64,000 bases of DNA from WHSW01 sp963742205 (GTDB taxonomy: Bacteria; Actinomycetota; Thermoleophilia; Solirubrobacterales; 70-9). Made by a program: the position numbers and the translations under genes. The stretch lies in NCBI GenBank assembly GCA_963742205.1, contig CAVUKZ010000007.1, forward strand, positions 1 through 64,000. Direction: 5' to 3'. Shown here in pieces: positions 41,552-50,386 of this stretch (position 1 is its first letter; the number at the start of each line of letters is the position of its first letter). The notes below the pieces were generated by a model that saw only the letters and a program-made list of their open reading frames with translations, searched no databases and was not told where the DNA came from.

Positions 41552-41586
41552 TACCGCGCCGACTCGTCGCCAGGGGACGCATGCGG

Positions 41587-41641
41587 TGCAAAAACGACGA
41601 CTCGGCGTTTTGCGGGGGGCGCGCGTCGTGCGGGACGCGCG
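41587..41641 (+). terminator. Two hairpins after rlmB
   Basis: GCAAAAACG...CGTTTTGC (41587-41612, one bulged A) and CGCGCGTC-GTGCGG-GACGCGCG (41620-41641). The A/T-rich stem stands out in this genome. Probable terminator of the cysS-rlmB unit. The rest of 41552-41716 shows nothing else. Confidence 0.5.
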
Positions 41642-41716
41642 AAAGGTGCCCTGAGTAGCAACGCCGCCGGACGACCCTCGCGAATTGCAACGGAACTTGC
41701 GTAGACCGCGCCGAGG

Positions 41717-41746
41717 TTGACAGAACTATGTACCCAGGCTTAGACT
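41717..41746 (+). promoter_or_regulatory. Strong promoter of the SigH-like gene
   Basis: TTGACA (41717-41722), 18-base spacer, TAGACT (41741-41746). The leader of about 110 bases holds two hairpins: GGTCGA-GCTT-TCGACC (41773-41788) and GGCGCCC...GGGCGCC (41810-41837), the latter with GGGGAGG in its loop. GGAGGACCA precedes the GTG. Confidence 0.7.
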
Positions 41747-41865
41747 GCGGAGCTACGTAAGGGTGAACTAAAGGTCGAGCTTTCGACCCGCCATTCACTC
41801 AGAGGAGAGGGCGCCCACCAGGGGAGGTACGGGCGCCACAGGTTCCAACCAAAGATGGAGGACCA

Positions 41866-42549
41866 GTGGCTGTACCGACCCAACCCCCCCGTACGCTCGT
41901 CGCGGCGTCCGCCAGCCCTCGAGCTGAGTCTCAACCAGAGCTTGAGGACAGCTACCTGGTTGCGCTCGCCAAGCGCGGTAGCGCCAACGCCTACGAGCGT
42001 CTGATCAGGCGTTATCGCGGTTTCGTCCGCCTCAAGGCCTCGTCGTACTTCATGCTTGGAGGCGACTCCGAGGACCTCATCCAGGAGGGCCTGGTCGGCC
42101 TCTACAAGGCGATCCGCGACTTCCGCTCCGACCGCGAGTCGAGCTTCCGCAACTTCGCCGAGCTCTGCATCACGCGGCAGATCATCACCGCGGTCAAGAC
42201 CGCGAGCCGCAACAAGCACGCGCCGCTCAACCAATACGTCTCGTTCGCCCAGTCGCCCGCCGCCTCGGGCGAGGCCGAGACCACGCTCGAGGAGGTTCTG
42301 CCGGGGCCGATCTCGGAGGAGCCGGCGGAGCGGGCGATCGCCAGCGAGGAGCTGCAGGCGCTGGTGTCGTGCCTCGCCAGCGTGCTCTCGGACCTCGAGA
42401 GTCGCGTTCTGTCGCTGTACCTCGACGGCCACTCGTACGAGCGGATCGGCGAGCGGCTCGAGTGCGACACGAAGACGGTCGACAACGCGCTCCAGCGGGT
42501 GAAGCGCAAGGTCGCCGTCCACATCGCCGGCCGCGAGGTGCTGGTCTAG
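41866..42549 (+). CDS. RNA polymerase sigma factor, SigH (sporulation-sigma-like) type
   Basis: 227 residues. Region 2 (AYERLIRRYRGFVRLKASSYF, DLIQEGLVGLYKAIRDFRSD) and region 4 (LSDLESRVLSLYLDGHSYERI) give a sigma-70 factor of the Bacillus SigH group. It is larger than ECF factors and lacks region 1. No anti-sigma gene adjoins it. Its strong -35/-10 and structured leader suggest abundant, post-transcriptionally controlled expression. Role unknown; members occur in non-sporulating actinobacteria. Confidence 0.85.
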   Translation: MAVPTQPPRTLVAASASPRAESQPELEDSYLVALAKRGSANAYERLIRRYRGFVRLKASSYFMLGGDSEDLIQEGLVGLYKAIRDFRSDRESSFRNFAELCITRQIITAVKTASRNKHAPLNQYVSFAQSPAASGEAETTLEEVLPGPISEEPAERAIASEELQALVSCLASVLSDLESRVLSLYLDGHSYERIGERLECDTKTVDNALQRVKRKVAVHIAGREVLV

Positions 42550-42568
42550 CCGTACATTTGGCTCACGT

Positions 42569-42641
42569 GCCCGGATAGCTCAGCTGGCAGAGCACGCGAT
42601 TTGTAATCGCGAGGCCGTGGGTTCGATCCCCACTCCGGGCT
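42569..42641 (+). tRNA. tRNA-Thr (anticodon TGT)
   Basis: Acceptor GCCCGGA/TCCGGGC, D arm GCTC...GAGC, anticodon stem CGCGA/TCGCG with loop TTTGTAA, T arm GTGGG-TTCGATC-CCCAC. Discriminator T at 42641, no encoded CCA. The next start codon is at 42643. Confidence 0.97.
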
Positions 42642-42642
42642 T

Positions 42643-43651
42643 GTGCCTGATGATGACTTCACCTGGCGTGACGGGGAGCGGACGATCCACTTCCGCGCCG
42701 GCGTGGTCGCCGACTCGGTGGACATCCTCGCCGCGCACGGGTTCGACCGCTACGAGCTGCTGACCACCGAGCGGGCGATGGGGGCCGCGTCGGTCGAGCT
42801 CGCCGAGGGCTCCGCGTGCTTTCACCACATCCCGCCGGGCCCGGTGAACGAGGTCGCGGCGCGCTTGTTCGACGACGTCGGCGACGGCGACCTCGTGGCG
42901 CTGGGTGGTGGCCGGGTGATCGACGTCGCGAAGGCGGTCGCGGCGATCCGCGGTACCCGGGTGGCGGCGCTGCCGACGACCCTCTCGGGGGCCGAGATGA
43001 CCCGCATCCACCGGCTGCCGGACGGCGAGGAGGCGCTGGACGGCCTCGTCCGCCCCCACGTCGTGATCGCCGACCCGCCGCTGATGACCGGCCTGCCCGA
43101 GCAGCCGTTGCGCGCGAGCGCGATGAACGCTCTCGCCCACGGGGCCGACTCGCTCTACACGCCGCTTGCCAACCCCATGTCCCAGATGGCCGCGCTGCGC
43201 GGCGCGTCGCTGCTCGCCAAGGCGCTCGACGCTCACGCGCGGCGAGCGCGACCCGGCGGCCCTCGCCCTGGGCTCGATCCTCTCCGCCTACGCGCTCGAC
43301 TCGGCGCTCTTCGGCCTCCACCACGTGATCTGTCAGAGCCTCGTGCGCGTGCTGCGGATCCCGCACGCGGAGACGAACGCGGCGATGCTGCCGGTGGTGA
43401 TCGAGGCGCTGATCCCGCGCGCGGGCTCGCAGATGACCGCGCTCGCGCGTGCCCTGGGCACGAAGCGGGCCGAGCTCCCGGACCGGATCCGCCAGCTCGC
43501 CGGGGGCAGGCGGCGGTTGTCGAAGATCGGCGCCGACCGCGAGCGCCTCGACGACGCGGTGCGGGCCGTCATGGAGCGCCAGGAACTCCGCCTCACGCCC
43601 GACATCCCGGGCGAGCGCGAGATCCGCGAGCTGATCGATAAGGCCTGGTAG
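42643..43651 (+). CDS. Iron-containing alcohol dehydrogenase / maleylacetate-reductase-like, one frameshift
   Basis: NAD-dependent dehydrogenase fold. GDLVALGGGRVIDVAKAVAA binds nucleotide; ALPTTLSGAEMT is typical of maleylacetate reductases; metal-ligand region SAMNALAHGADSLY and HHVICQSLVRVLRIPHAETNA follow. About 336 residues with one frame change near 43240. GTG begins one base after the tRNA, so no ribosome site can exist outside the tRNA sequence. Substrate not assignable. Confidence 0.8.
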
Positions 43652-43695
43652 CCGAGCTGCCGTAACGCCTCGCGCGCGAGTGTGTAGGCACGTTC

Positions 43696-45408
43696 ATGGA
43701 ACAGGGCCCAAGGCGGTCGGCACCGCCGCGCGACGACGTGGTGATCAGCGACGAGAGCTTCGAGCGCTATCACCGCTTCGCGCGTGAGAAGGGGACGAGC
43801 AGGGTCCTCTATTACGTCGCGCGGTGCCTGCTGGTGCCCGCGATGCTGATCTGGTTTCGCCTGCAGCGCTCCGGGCGCGAGCACGCTCGCACCGCGGGCG
43901 GCCTGATCGTCGCCTCCAACCACCGCAGCTTCCTCGACCCCTTCGTGATCGGGGCCCTGCTTCCGTGGCGGCGCCGGATCCAGTTCGTGGCCAAGGTCGA
44001 GCTGTTCGAGAAGGCGTGGATCGGGTGGCTGTTGTCCCGGCTCGGCGCCTTCCCGATCCGCCGCGGCCAGTCCGACGAGACCGCGATGGAGACCGCCCGG
44101 CTGATCGTCGAGCGGGGCGGCACGGTGATCATGTTTCCCGAGGGCACGCGCCACCGCACCGGATCGCTCGGGCGGCCCAGGCGCGGCGTCGGCCGCCTCG
44201 CGCTCGAGACGGGCGCCCCGGTGCTCCCGGTGGCCGTCCAGGGTTCCGAGGAGGTGCGGCGCGGGTGGCGGATCCGACCGCGCAAGGTCAAGCTCCGGGC
44301 CGGTACCCCGCTCACGTTCCCGCGCACCGAGCGCCCGTCGCCGGGGCTCGCGGCGACCGTCACCGAGCGCATCTGGCCCAACATCGAGCTGCAGTGGGAG
44401 TGGCTGGGCGGCCTGCCGCCGCTGCGCAAGGCGGCGGTGATCGGCGCCGGCAGCTGGGGCACCGCGATGGCCGTGCTGCTCGCCCGCGGCGGGCTCGAGG
44501 TCGAGCTCGGCAGCCGCAGCGCCGAGAAGGCCGAGCTGATCGACCGCAAGCGCGAGAACGACGAGTACCTGCCCGGAGTGAAGCTGCCGGAGGGGCTCGC
44601 CGTCAAGCGCACGAGCGAGATCGAGCTCGCCGGCTGCGATCTGATCTGCCTCGCCGTGCCGTCCTCGGCGCTGCCCAACGTGGTCGGCTCGCTGGCCGAC
44701 CGGATCGGCTCGCGGGCCTCGGTCCTGCTGCTCTCCAAGGGCTTCGTTCACCCCATGGGCGCGCTGCCGAACGAGTACGTCTCCGAGCGCGTGCGGGCGC
44801 GGGCGATCGCCTCGCTCGGCGGCCCGGCCCACGCGCGGGAGGCGGCCGCCGGCATGGCGGCGCTCGTGCTCGGGAGCGCCGACTCCGACCTGCGGGCGAT
44901 GCTGGGCGAGGTCTTCGACCGCGCCGGGCTCGTCTGCGAGCGCACCGACGACGTCGCGGGCGTCGAGGTTGCCGGCGCGGCCAAGAACGCCGCCGCGCTC
45001 GCCGCCGCGGCCGCCGAGCGCTTCGGCCTCAACGCCGCGGGGATCGCCGCCGCGGGCGTCTGGCGCGAGTGCGTCGAGTTCGCGCTCGCCCACGGCGCGC
45101 GCCTGGAGACGTTCTCCGGCCTCGCCGGGGTGGGCGACCTGACCGCGACGGTGCTCGCCCCTCAGAGCCGCAACCGCCAGGCCGGCGAGCTGCTCGGGGC
45201 CGGGGTTCCCGCGGAGAAGATCCAGGCGCGCATCGGCCAGGCGTCGGAGGGTCTCGACTCGGTGCCGCTGATCGCCGAGACGGTGGCCGGGGCGGGGATC
45301 GAGGCGCCCAGCCTCGAGGGCCTCGCGGCGCTGATCGAGGGCGAGATCGACGCCGGCGAGTGGATCGCCGGCCTGCGACGCGCCGAGCGGGCGCGAAGGG
45401 CGGCCTGA
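43696..45408 (+). CDS. gpsA: Fused PlsC acyltransferase and NAD(P)-glycerol-3-phosphate dehydrogenase
   Basis: 570 residues in one clean frame. Residues 1-235: acyltransferase with His76...Asp81 (NHRSFLD) and FPEGT at 147-151. Residues 245-570: GpsA with dinucleotide motif GAGSWG at 250-255, LSKGF, and catalytic Lys430 in AAKNAAA. The dehydrogenase makes glycerol 3-phosphate, and PlsC adds the second acyl chain of phosphatidate, so the fusion joins non-consecutive steps of one pathway. No stop or start-like gap between the parts. Confidence 0.92.
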   Translation: MEQGPRRSAPPRDDVVISDESFERYHRFAREKGTSRVLYYVARCLLVPAMLIWFRLQRSGREHARTAGGLIVASNHRSFLDPFVIGALLPWRRRIQFVAKVELFEKAWIGWLLSRLGAFPIRRGQSDETAMETARLIVERGGTVIMFPEGTRHRTGSLGRPRRGVGRLALETGAPVLPVAVQGSEEVRRGWRIRPRKVKLRAGTPLTFPRTERPSPGLAATVTERIWPNIELQWEWLGGLPPLRKAAVIGAGSWGTAMAVLLARGGLEVELGSRSAEKAELIDRKRENDEYLPGVKLPEGLAVKRTSEIELAGCDLICLAVPSSALPNVVGSLADRIGSRASVLLLSKGFVHPMGALPNEYVSERVRARAIASLGGPAHAREAAAGMAALVLGSADSDLRAMLGEVFDRAGLVCERTDDVAGVEVAGAAKNAAALAAAAAERFGLNAAGIAAAGVWRECVEFALAHGARLETFSGLAGVGDLTATVLAPQSRNRQAGELLGAGVPAEKIQARIGQASEGLDSVPLIAETVAGAGIEAPSLEGLAALIEGEIDAGEWIAGLRRAERARRAA

Positions 45409-45436
45409 CCGGGATGGAGGTCTAGGCTCTTGCAGG

Positions 45437-46000
45437 GTGAGCGACGAGCAGACCGAGGGCCAGACCGCCGCGGTCGAGCCGCCGAAGTCGAAGGCGGAGC
45501 TCGACCGGGCGTTCTCAGACCTGTACCGCGCTCACCTGCGCGACGTCTACTCGTACGCCTACTACCGGGTCGGCAACCACCACGATGCCGAGGACCTCAC
45601 CGAGCAGGCCTTCCTCCAGGCCTACCGGCACTTCGAGCGCGCCCAGCGGGAATCGAACGGCCGCCCGCTTCGCCCGTGGCTGATCCGCATCGCCCACAAC
45701 CTGGCCTCGAACTACTACCGCGATCGCGCCCGGCGCCCCGAGGCGAACATCGACGCGGTGGAGCCGCCGGCGCACCCGCACGAGACCGAGCGGGTGGTGG
45801 AGGGGCGCGAGGAGCTGCGCGAGGTGATCGCCAAGCTCGACGAGCTCTCCGACGACCGCCGCGAGGCTCTGATCATGCGCTTTGCCCTCGGGATGTCCAA
45901 CCGGGAGATCGCCCGCGCGCTGGGGCGGTCGGACGGCGCGACCAAGGTCTTGATCCACAGGGCGATCAGGCAGCTCGAGGAGCTGATGGCAGATGAGTGA
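45437..46000 (+). CDS. ECF-type RNA polymerase sigma factor
   Basis: 187 residues. Region 2 (LYRAHLRDVYSYAYYRVGNH, DAEDLTEQAFLQAYRHFE, PWLIRIAHNLASNYYRDR) and region 4 (DRREALIMRFALGMSNREIA). TAGGCT 8 bases before the GTG. The stop codon lies 8 bases inside the next gene, whose product has a membrane helix and is a likely anti-sigma factor. Confidence 0.9.
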   Translation: MSDEQTEGQTAAVEPPKSKAELDRAFSDLYRAHLRDVYSYAYYRVGNHHDAEDLTEQAFLQAYRHFERAQRESNGRPLRPWLIRIAHNLASNYYRDRARRPEANIDAVEPPAHPHETERVVEGREELREVIAKLDELSDDRREALIMRFALGMSNREIARALGRSDGATKVLIHRAIRQLEELMADE

Positions 46001-46334
46001 GCACGCCGGCGAGCTCAACCTCGAGCGCCTGCTGAGCGACGCCCTGCGGCCGGTCGATCCGCCGGCCGACCTCGCGACGCGCATGGAGTCGGCCCTGTCC
46101 TCGATCGCCGAGCAGGCCGCGGCCGAGCTCTCGAGCTGGGCCGACGAGCTCAGCGAGGGCGAGCTCGAGGCGCTTCGCGACCCGCGCAACTGGGTCCGGC
46201 CGGTGGCCGCGGTCGCCGTCGGCGGGGCCGCCGCGGCGGCGCTGGTCCTGGTCGAGGCGCGCCGCCGCCGCCGTCCGCACGGTCTGCGGGCGAACGCGGA
46301 GCGCTGGGTCCGCGACCTCCCGCGCCCGCGCTGA
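45993..46334 (+). CDS. Small membrane protein, likely anti-sigma factor
   Basis: 113 residues, overlapping the ECF gene. The N-terminal soluble part (LERLLSDALRPVDPPADLATRMES) looks like the cytoplasmic part of anti-sigma proteins, though without the HxxxCxxC zinc motif. One helix (VRPVAAVAVGGAAAAALVLV) follows, then a basic tail. Assignment rests mainly on position. Confidence 0.55.
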   Translation: MSEHAGELNLERLLSDALRPVDPPADLATRMESALSSIAEQAAAELSSWADELSEGELEALRDPRNWVRPVAAVAVGGAAAAALVLVEARRRRRPHGLRANAERWVRDLPRPR

Positions 46335-46337
46335 GCC

Positions 46338-46757
46338 TCAGGCCGCCTTCGGCTTCGGCCCGATCGACGGCGACGCGGCGCCGGCCGCGAGCCCGAGCAG
46401 ACCGAGGATCAGGTGCAGCACGTTGTCCTCGTCGTTGACCGGCACGAGGCCGAGGATGACGTTGTCGGACTCGATGAACCCCCAGATCGAGAGCACGAGG
46501 TAGAGCAGTCCGACGCCGAGCGCCGCCGACCGCGCGGCGGTTCCGGCGCAGGCGAGCAGCAGGAGCCCGATCAGGATGTGGAGGACGTTGTGCCAGCCGT
46601 TGACCCCGAGGACCCCGAACACGTCGTCCGTGTTGGCCAGCACGCCAGAGGTTCCCGTGTCGAAGCTGGCGCTGTAGAAGAAGCCGATGATCCCGACGAT
46701 CACGAGCACCGCGCCGATCAGCGTGCAATAGAGCTGGGCGGGACTTGAGGTGGACAT
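46338..46757 (-). CDS. DUF4383 membrane protein
   Basis: 139 residues with four predicted helices (LYCTLIGAVLVIVGIIGFFY, NVLHILIGLLLLACAG, ALGVGLLYLVLSIWGFI, NVLHLILGLLGLAAG). NGWHNVLHILIG and DEDNVLHLILG repeat the family's His-containing motif. GGAGGAAACGAG is a strong ribosome site. Function unknown. Confidence 0.8.
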   Translation of the reverse strand: MSTSSPAQLYCTLIGAVLVIVGIIGFFYSASFDTGTSGVLANTDDVFGVLGVNGWHNVLHILIGLLLLACAGTAARSAALGVGLLYLVLSIWGFIESDNVILGLVPVNDEDNVLHLILGLLGLAAGAASPSIGPKPKAA

Positions 46758-46867
46758 CTCGTTTCCTCCTTGCGAGGGGCCGGGAGCGCGGATCGGCGAG
46801 ACTATTAAGCGCCGCGCGGACGACCCGGAGTGATCCGGACTCCGCGGGGCGACGTAAGAAGATCCCG

Positions 46868-47482
46868 GTGGCCGGCGCGCTCACACCAGAGGCCCTGCAG
46901 CGACTCGCCGACGAGGACCTGATGACCCTCGTCGAGCGCCGCGACGCGGATGCGTTCGCGGTCCTCTACGACCGCCACGGCGGGGCCGCGTACTCGCTGG
47001 CCCATCGGATCGTCGGCGACCGGTCGGTGGCCGAGGACGTGACCCAGGAGGCGTTTCTGTCGGTGTGGCGCAGCGGCGCGCGGTTCGACGCCGCCCGCGG
47101 CAGCCTCCGCTCCTGGACCCTGAGCATCGTCCGCAACCGGGCGATCGACGCCCTGCGGCGCTCCGCCGGCTCGGCCCCGAAGCTCGACTTCGACGACGAG
47201 GCGGCGCTCGAGGCGCGCCCATCGGGCGACCTCACCGACGCGGAGGCGATCAGGCGCGAGACCGCCAGCCGCGTCCGCGGGGCCCTGCAGGAGCTGCCCC
47301 AGGAGCAGTCGGAGGTGATCGGGCTCGCCTACTTCGGGGGCTTCAGCCACTCCGAGATCGCCGAGATGCTGGGCATGCCGCTGGGTACTGTGAAGGGCCG
47401 GATGCGGCTCGGCTTGGAGAAGATCAGGGTCACGCTCGCGGAACGGATGGGGATCGACGGCCCCTCGGGGGTGCTGCCATGA
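46868..47482 (+). CDS. ECF-type RNA polymerase sigma factor (SigK-like)
   Basis: 204 residues from GTG 46868; longer upstream starts would run into the divergent gene's promoter. Region 2 (FAVLYDRHGGAAYSLAHRIV, VAEDVTQEAFLSVWRSGARFD) and region 4 (QSEVIGLAYFGGFSHSEIA, PLGTVKGRMRLGLEKIR). The stop overlaps the ATG of its anti-sigma gene (ATGA-type coupling). Confidence 0.9.
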   Translation: MAGALTPEALQRLADEDLMTLVERRDADAFAVLYDRHGGAAYSLAHRIVGDRSVAEDVTQEAFLSVWRSGARFDAARGSLRSWTLSIVRNRAIDALRRSAGSAPKLDFDDEAALEARPSGDLTDAEAIRRETASRVRGALQELPQEQSEVIGLAYFGGFSHSEIAEMLGMPLGTVKGRMRLGLEKIRVTLAERMGIDGPSGVLP

Positions 47483-48217
47483 GCGACGATCGCCGACCCT
47501 GCGCGGAGCGTCGTGACGATCTCGCCGCCTACTCGCTGGGCGCGCTGAAGCCCGATGAGGCGAGCGCGCTCGAGCGGCACCTCGAGAGCTGCGAGTCGTG
47601 CCGCGCCGAGATCCGCTGGCTGGCGCCGGCGGTGGACCTGATCCCGGCCGGGGTCGAGCAGCTGAGCCCGCCCGACAGCCTGCGCGAGAACCTGATGGCG
47701 ACCGTGCGCGCCGAGGCCGCCGCGGAGGCGCCCGCCGCCGAGGCGGCGCCGGCCCGCGAGCCGCGGCGAGCGCGCGACCCGTGGTGGCATGGCCTCCGTG
47801 GCCTGTTGATGCGGCCCGCGGTCGGGATGGCGGCGCTGATCCTGCTGATCGCGGGCGTCGGCGCCGGTTGGCTGCTGCGCGGGTCCGACACCGTCGACCA
47901 GGGCGCCAACCTCGTCCGCGCCGAGCCGGTGGGCAACGCCACCCCGGTCTCCGCGACCCTGGAGCGCACCGGGGACACGGGCACCCTGCACGTTCAGGCG
48001 CTGCCCCGCGATCCGCAACGACGAGGTCTATGAGATCTGGGTCCAGCGCGCCGGGGTGATGGAGGCCAGCAACACGTTCGTCCTCTCCGGCGACGGGACG
48101 GCCGAGGCGGCGATCCCGGGGCCGCTGAAGGGCGGCCAGGCGATCTACGTCACCCGTGAGCCCCACGGCGGCAGCCAGCAGCCGACCACCAGGCCGGTGC
48201 TCCAGGCACCGCTCTAG
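47479..48217 (+). CDS. Anti-sigma factor (zinc-finger, anti-sigma-K domain), one frameshift
   Basis: Binds and inhibits the preceding sigma factor at the membrane. N-terminal zinc-finger ALERHLESCESCRAE (HxxxCxxC), one membrane helix (AVGMAALILLIAGVGAGWLL), and an external anti-sigma-K domain with NDEVYEIWVQRAGVMEASNTF. A frame change near 48005 splits the external domain; the corrected protein ends at 48217. Confidence 0.88.
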
Positions 48218-48268
48218 ACCCGGCTCGGCGGGGTCGGAGCCAGCCGCCCCGATATCGTCAGCCGCCCG

Positions 48269-49108
48269 ATGGCGACCTGCTACCGACACCCCACCAGGGA
48301 GACGAACGTCTCCTGCTCAAACTGCGGGCGCCCGATCTGCCCCGACTGCATGACCTCCACCTCGGTCGGGATGCGGTGCCCCGAGTGCGCGAGCCAGCGG
48401 ACCCGGGTTCGCAACCCGGTCGGGACGCCCAGCCGCACCGACGCGCCGGCCACCTACGCGATCATCGCGATCTGCGTCGCCGCCTTCATCGCCGAGTTCG
48501 TCGGCGGTGGCACCGGGGCGTTCGACGGCGGCGGGAAGATCATCAACGAGGGCGGCCTGTTCGGGCCCCTGGTCGCCGACGGCGAGTACTACCGGATCGT
48601 CACCTCGGCCTTCCTGCACGCCGGGCTCCTGCACCTCGGCCTCAACATGTTCGCCCTCTACATCCTGGGCAGCCTGCTGGAGCCCGCGATCGGGACCCTG
48701 CGGTTCATCGGGATCTACGCGGTCGCGATCCTCGGCGGCTCGTTCGGCGCTCTGCTGCTCGATCCGAACGAGCTCACCGTCGGCGCCTCGGGCGGGATCT
48801 TCGGGCTCATGGCCGCCGCCTTCTTGATCGCGCGCAACCGCGGCCTCGACGAGTTGGCCTCGCAGGTCGGGTTCTTCGTCGTCCTCAACCTGGTCTTCAC
48901 GTTCAGCATCCCCAACATCAGCATCGGCGCTCACCTCGGCGGGCTGATCGGCGGGGCGCTCGCGGCGCTGCTGATCAACGTGCTCGAGCGCGACCAGAGC
49001 CGCAACTCAAGCGCCCTCGAGGCGATCGGGCTCGTCGTCCTCTGCGTGGTCGCCGTCGCGGGGGCGCTGATCGCGGCGGACTCGAACGCGCCGGCCGGGA
49101 TCGGCTGA
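48269..49108 (+). CDS. Rhomboid-family intramembrane serine protease
   Basis: 279 residues. An N-terminal B-box-like zinc finger (CYRHPTRETNVSCSNCGRPI) precedes six or seven helices. Catalytic Ser174 in VGASGGIFG and His222 in IGAHLGG; His122/Asn126 in HLGLNMF. Cuts membrane proteins within the bilayer; a sigma/anti-sigma system lies just upstream, though no direct link is shown. TATCGT 10 bases before the ATG. Confidence 0.92.
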   Translation: MATCYRHPTRETNVSCSNCGRPICPDCMTSTSVGMRCPECASQRTRVRNPVGTPSRTDAPATYAIIAICVAAFIAEFVGGGTGAFDGGGKIINEGGLFGPLVADGEYYRIVTSAFLHAGLLHLGLNMFALYILGSLLEPAIGTLRFIGIYAVAILGGSFGALLLDPNELTVGASGGIFGLMAAAFLIARNRGLDELASQVGFFVVLNLVFTFSIPNISIGAHLGGLIGGALAALLINVLERDQSRNSSALEAIGLVVLCVVAVAGALIAADSNAPAGIG

Positions 49109-49115
49109 GGCGCGC

Positions 49116-50027
49116 TCAGCGCCCGGCTGAGCTGAGCTCGAAGACGTCCTCGTGCCCGATGCCGCGCGGTTCGGGCGCCAGGTCCGGGTGCAGGAGATGG
49201 GCGAGCAACTCGACCCCGTCCACGAGTCGCGGTCCCGGCCGGGAGAAGGACGAGGCGGCATCGACCGCGACCACCCGCCGGGCGCCCAGCGCTCGCAACC
49301 GCTCGCCCTCGGCACGGGCCTGCGCCGCCGCCTCCTCGACGTAGAGGCCGCAGGGCATGACCACCGCGACCTCCGGGGCCGCCGCGGCCACCGCGTCCCA
49401 GGCGACGACCTTCGACTTCTCGCCCGCCTGCCCCAGGACGTCCTCGCCCCCGGCGCGGGAGATCATCTCCGGGACCCAGTGGCCGCCGGCGAAGACCGGA
49501 TCGAGCCACTCGAGCGCCGCGACCCGCGGGCGGGGCGCCCCGGCCACGATCTCGTCGATCGCCTCCAGCCGGGCGCGGAGCTCGGCGAGCAGCCGGCGCC
49601 CGCGCTGGGGCTCGCCCGCGGCCTCCGCGAGCCGGACGAGGTCCTCGAGCACCTCGTCGAGGGTCTCGGGATCGAGCGAGAGGACCGCCGGGGCGCCGGG
49701 GAGGTCGGCCGCGACGGTGCAGACGTCGTCGTAGGAGACGGCGCACACGGCGCAGAGCGCCTGGGTCACGATCAGGTCGGGGGCGAGCTCGCCCAGGGTC
49801 GCGTCGTCGAGCCGGTACAACGACTCGCCGCGGCCGGTGACCTCCCGGACGCGGGCGTCGATCTCGGCCGGCGCGAGCCCGTCCTCGATCACGCTCGAGG
49901 TCAGCTTCGGCAGCCGGGCCGCCGCCGCCGGGTGGTCGCACTCGTGGGTGACGGCGACCACGGAGTCGCCGAGGCCGAGCGCGAACAGCGCCTCCGTCGC
50001 CGAGGGGACCAGGCTCGCGATCCGCAT
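49116..50027 (-). CDS. Cobalamin/iron-chelate-binding (BtuF-like) protein without signal peptide
   Basis: 303 residues, periplasmic-binding-protein fold of the TroA/BtuF type: RIASLVPSATEALFALGLGD, GVTHECDHP-like VTHECDHPAAA, LIVTQALCAVCAVSYDDV, ALEWLDPVFAGGHWVPEM. No secretion signal, as in a cytoplasmic subgroup. No permease or ATPase neighbours. Ligand presumed cobalamin-like. Confidence 0.82.
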   Translation of the reverse strand: MRIASLVPSATEALFALGLGDSVVAVTHECDHPAAAARLPKLTSSVIEDGLAPAEIDARVREVTGRGESLYRLDDATLGELAPDLIVTQALCAVCAVSYDDVCTVAADLPGAPAVLSLDPETLDEVLEDLVRLAEAAGEPQRGRRLLAELRARLEAIDEIVAGAPRPRVAALEWLDPVFAGGHWVPEMISRAGGEDVLGQAGEKSKVVAWDAVAAAAPEVAVVMPCGLYVEEAAAQARAEGERLRALGARRVVAVDAASSFSRPGPRLVDGVELLAHLLHPDLAPEPRGIGHEDVFELSSAGR

Positions 50028-50103
50028 GAATAAGGCGCCTCAACGGCGGCGCGGTTTCGCCTTCGCTTCGCTTCGGCTCACACGACGAGGATAAGCTCCA
50101 GGC

Positions 50104-50385
50104 ATGGCGGACCTGCTTGCGGATGAGGAGATCCAGGCGAAGCTCGGCGAGCTCGACGGCTGGGTGCGCGACGACGACACGATCACCAAGACGTTCGAAA
50201 ACGGCGACTTCGTCGGCTCGGTCGAGTTCGTTCGCCGGCTCACCGGCCCGGCGGAGGAGATGGGCCACCATCCGGACCTCGAGCTCTCGTGGGACAAGGT
50301 CAAGGTGTCGATCACCAACCACGCCGCCGGCGGCCTCACCGACGCCGACTTCGAGCTCGCCAAGCGGATCGACGCGCTCGGCTGA
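50104..50385 (+). CDS. Pterin-4a-carbinolamine dehydratase
   Basis: 93 residues. The catalytic stretch GHHPDLELSWDKVKVSITNH is present. Dehydrates pterin carbinolamine after aromatic hydroxylation; bacterial copies may have other pterin roles. TAAGCT 6 bases before ATG. The hydrolase gene starts 2 bases after the stop. Confidence 0.9.
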   Translation: MADLLADEEIQAKLGELDGWVRDDDTITKTFENGDFVGSVEFVRRLTGPAEEMGHHPDLELSWDKVKVSITNHAAGGLTDADFELAKRIDALG

Positions 50386-50386
50386 T

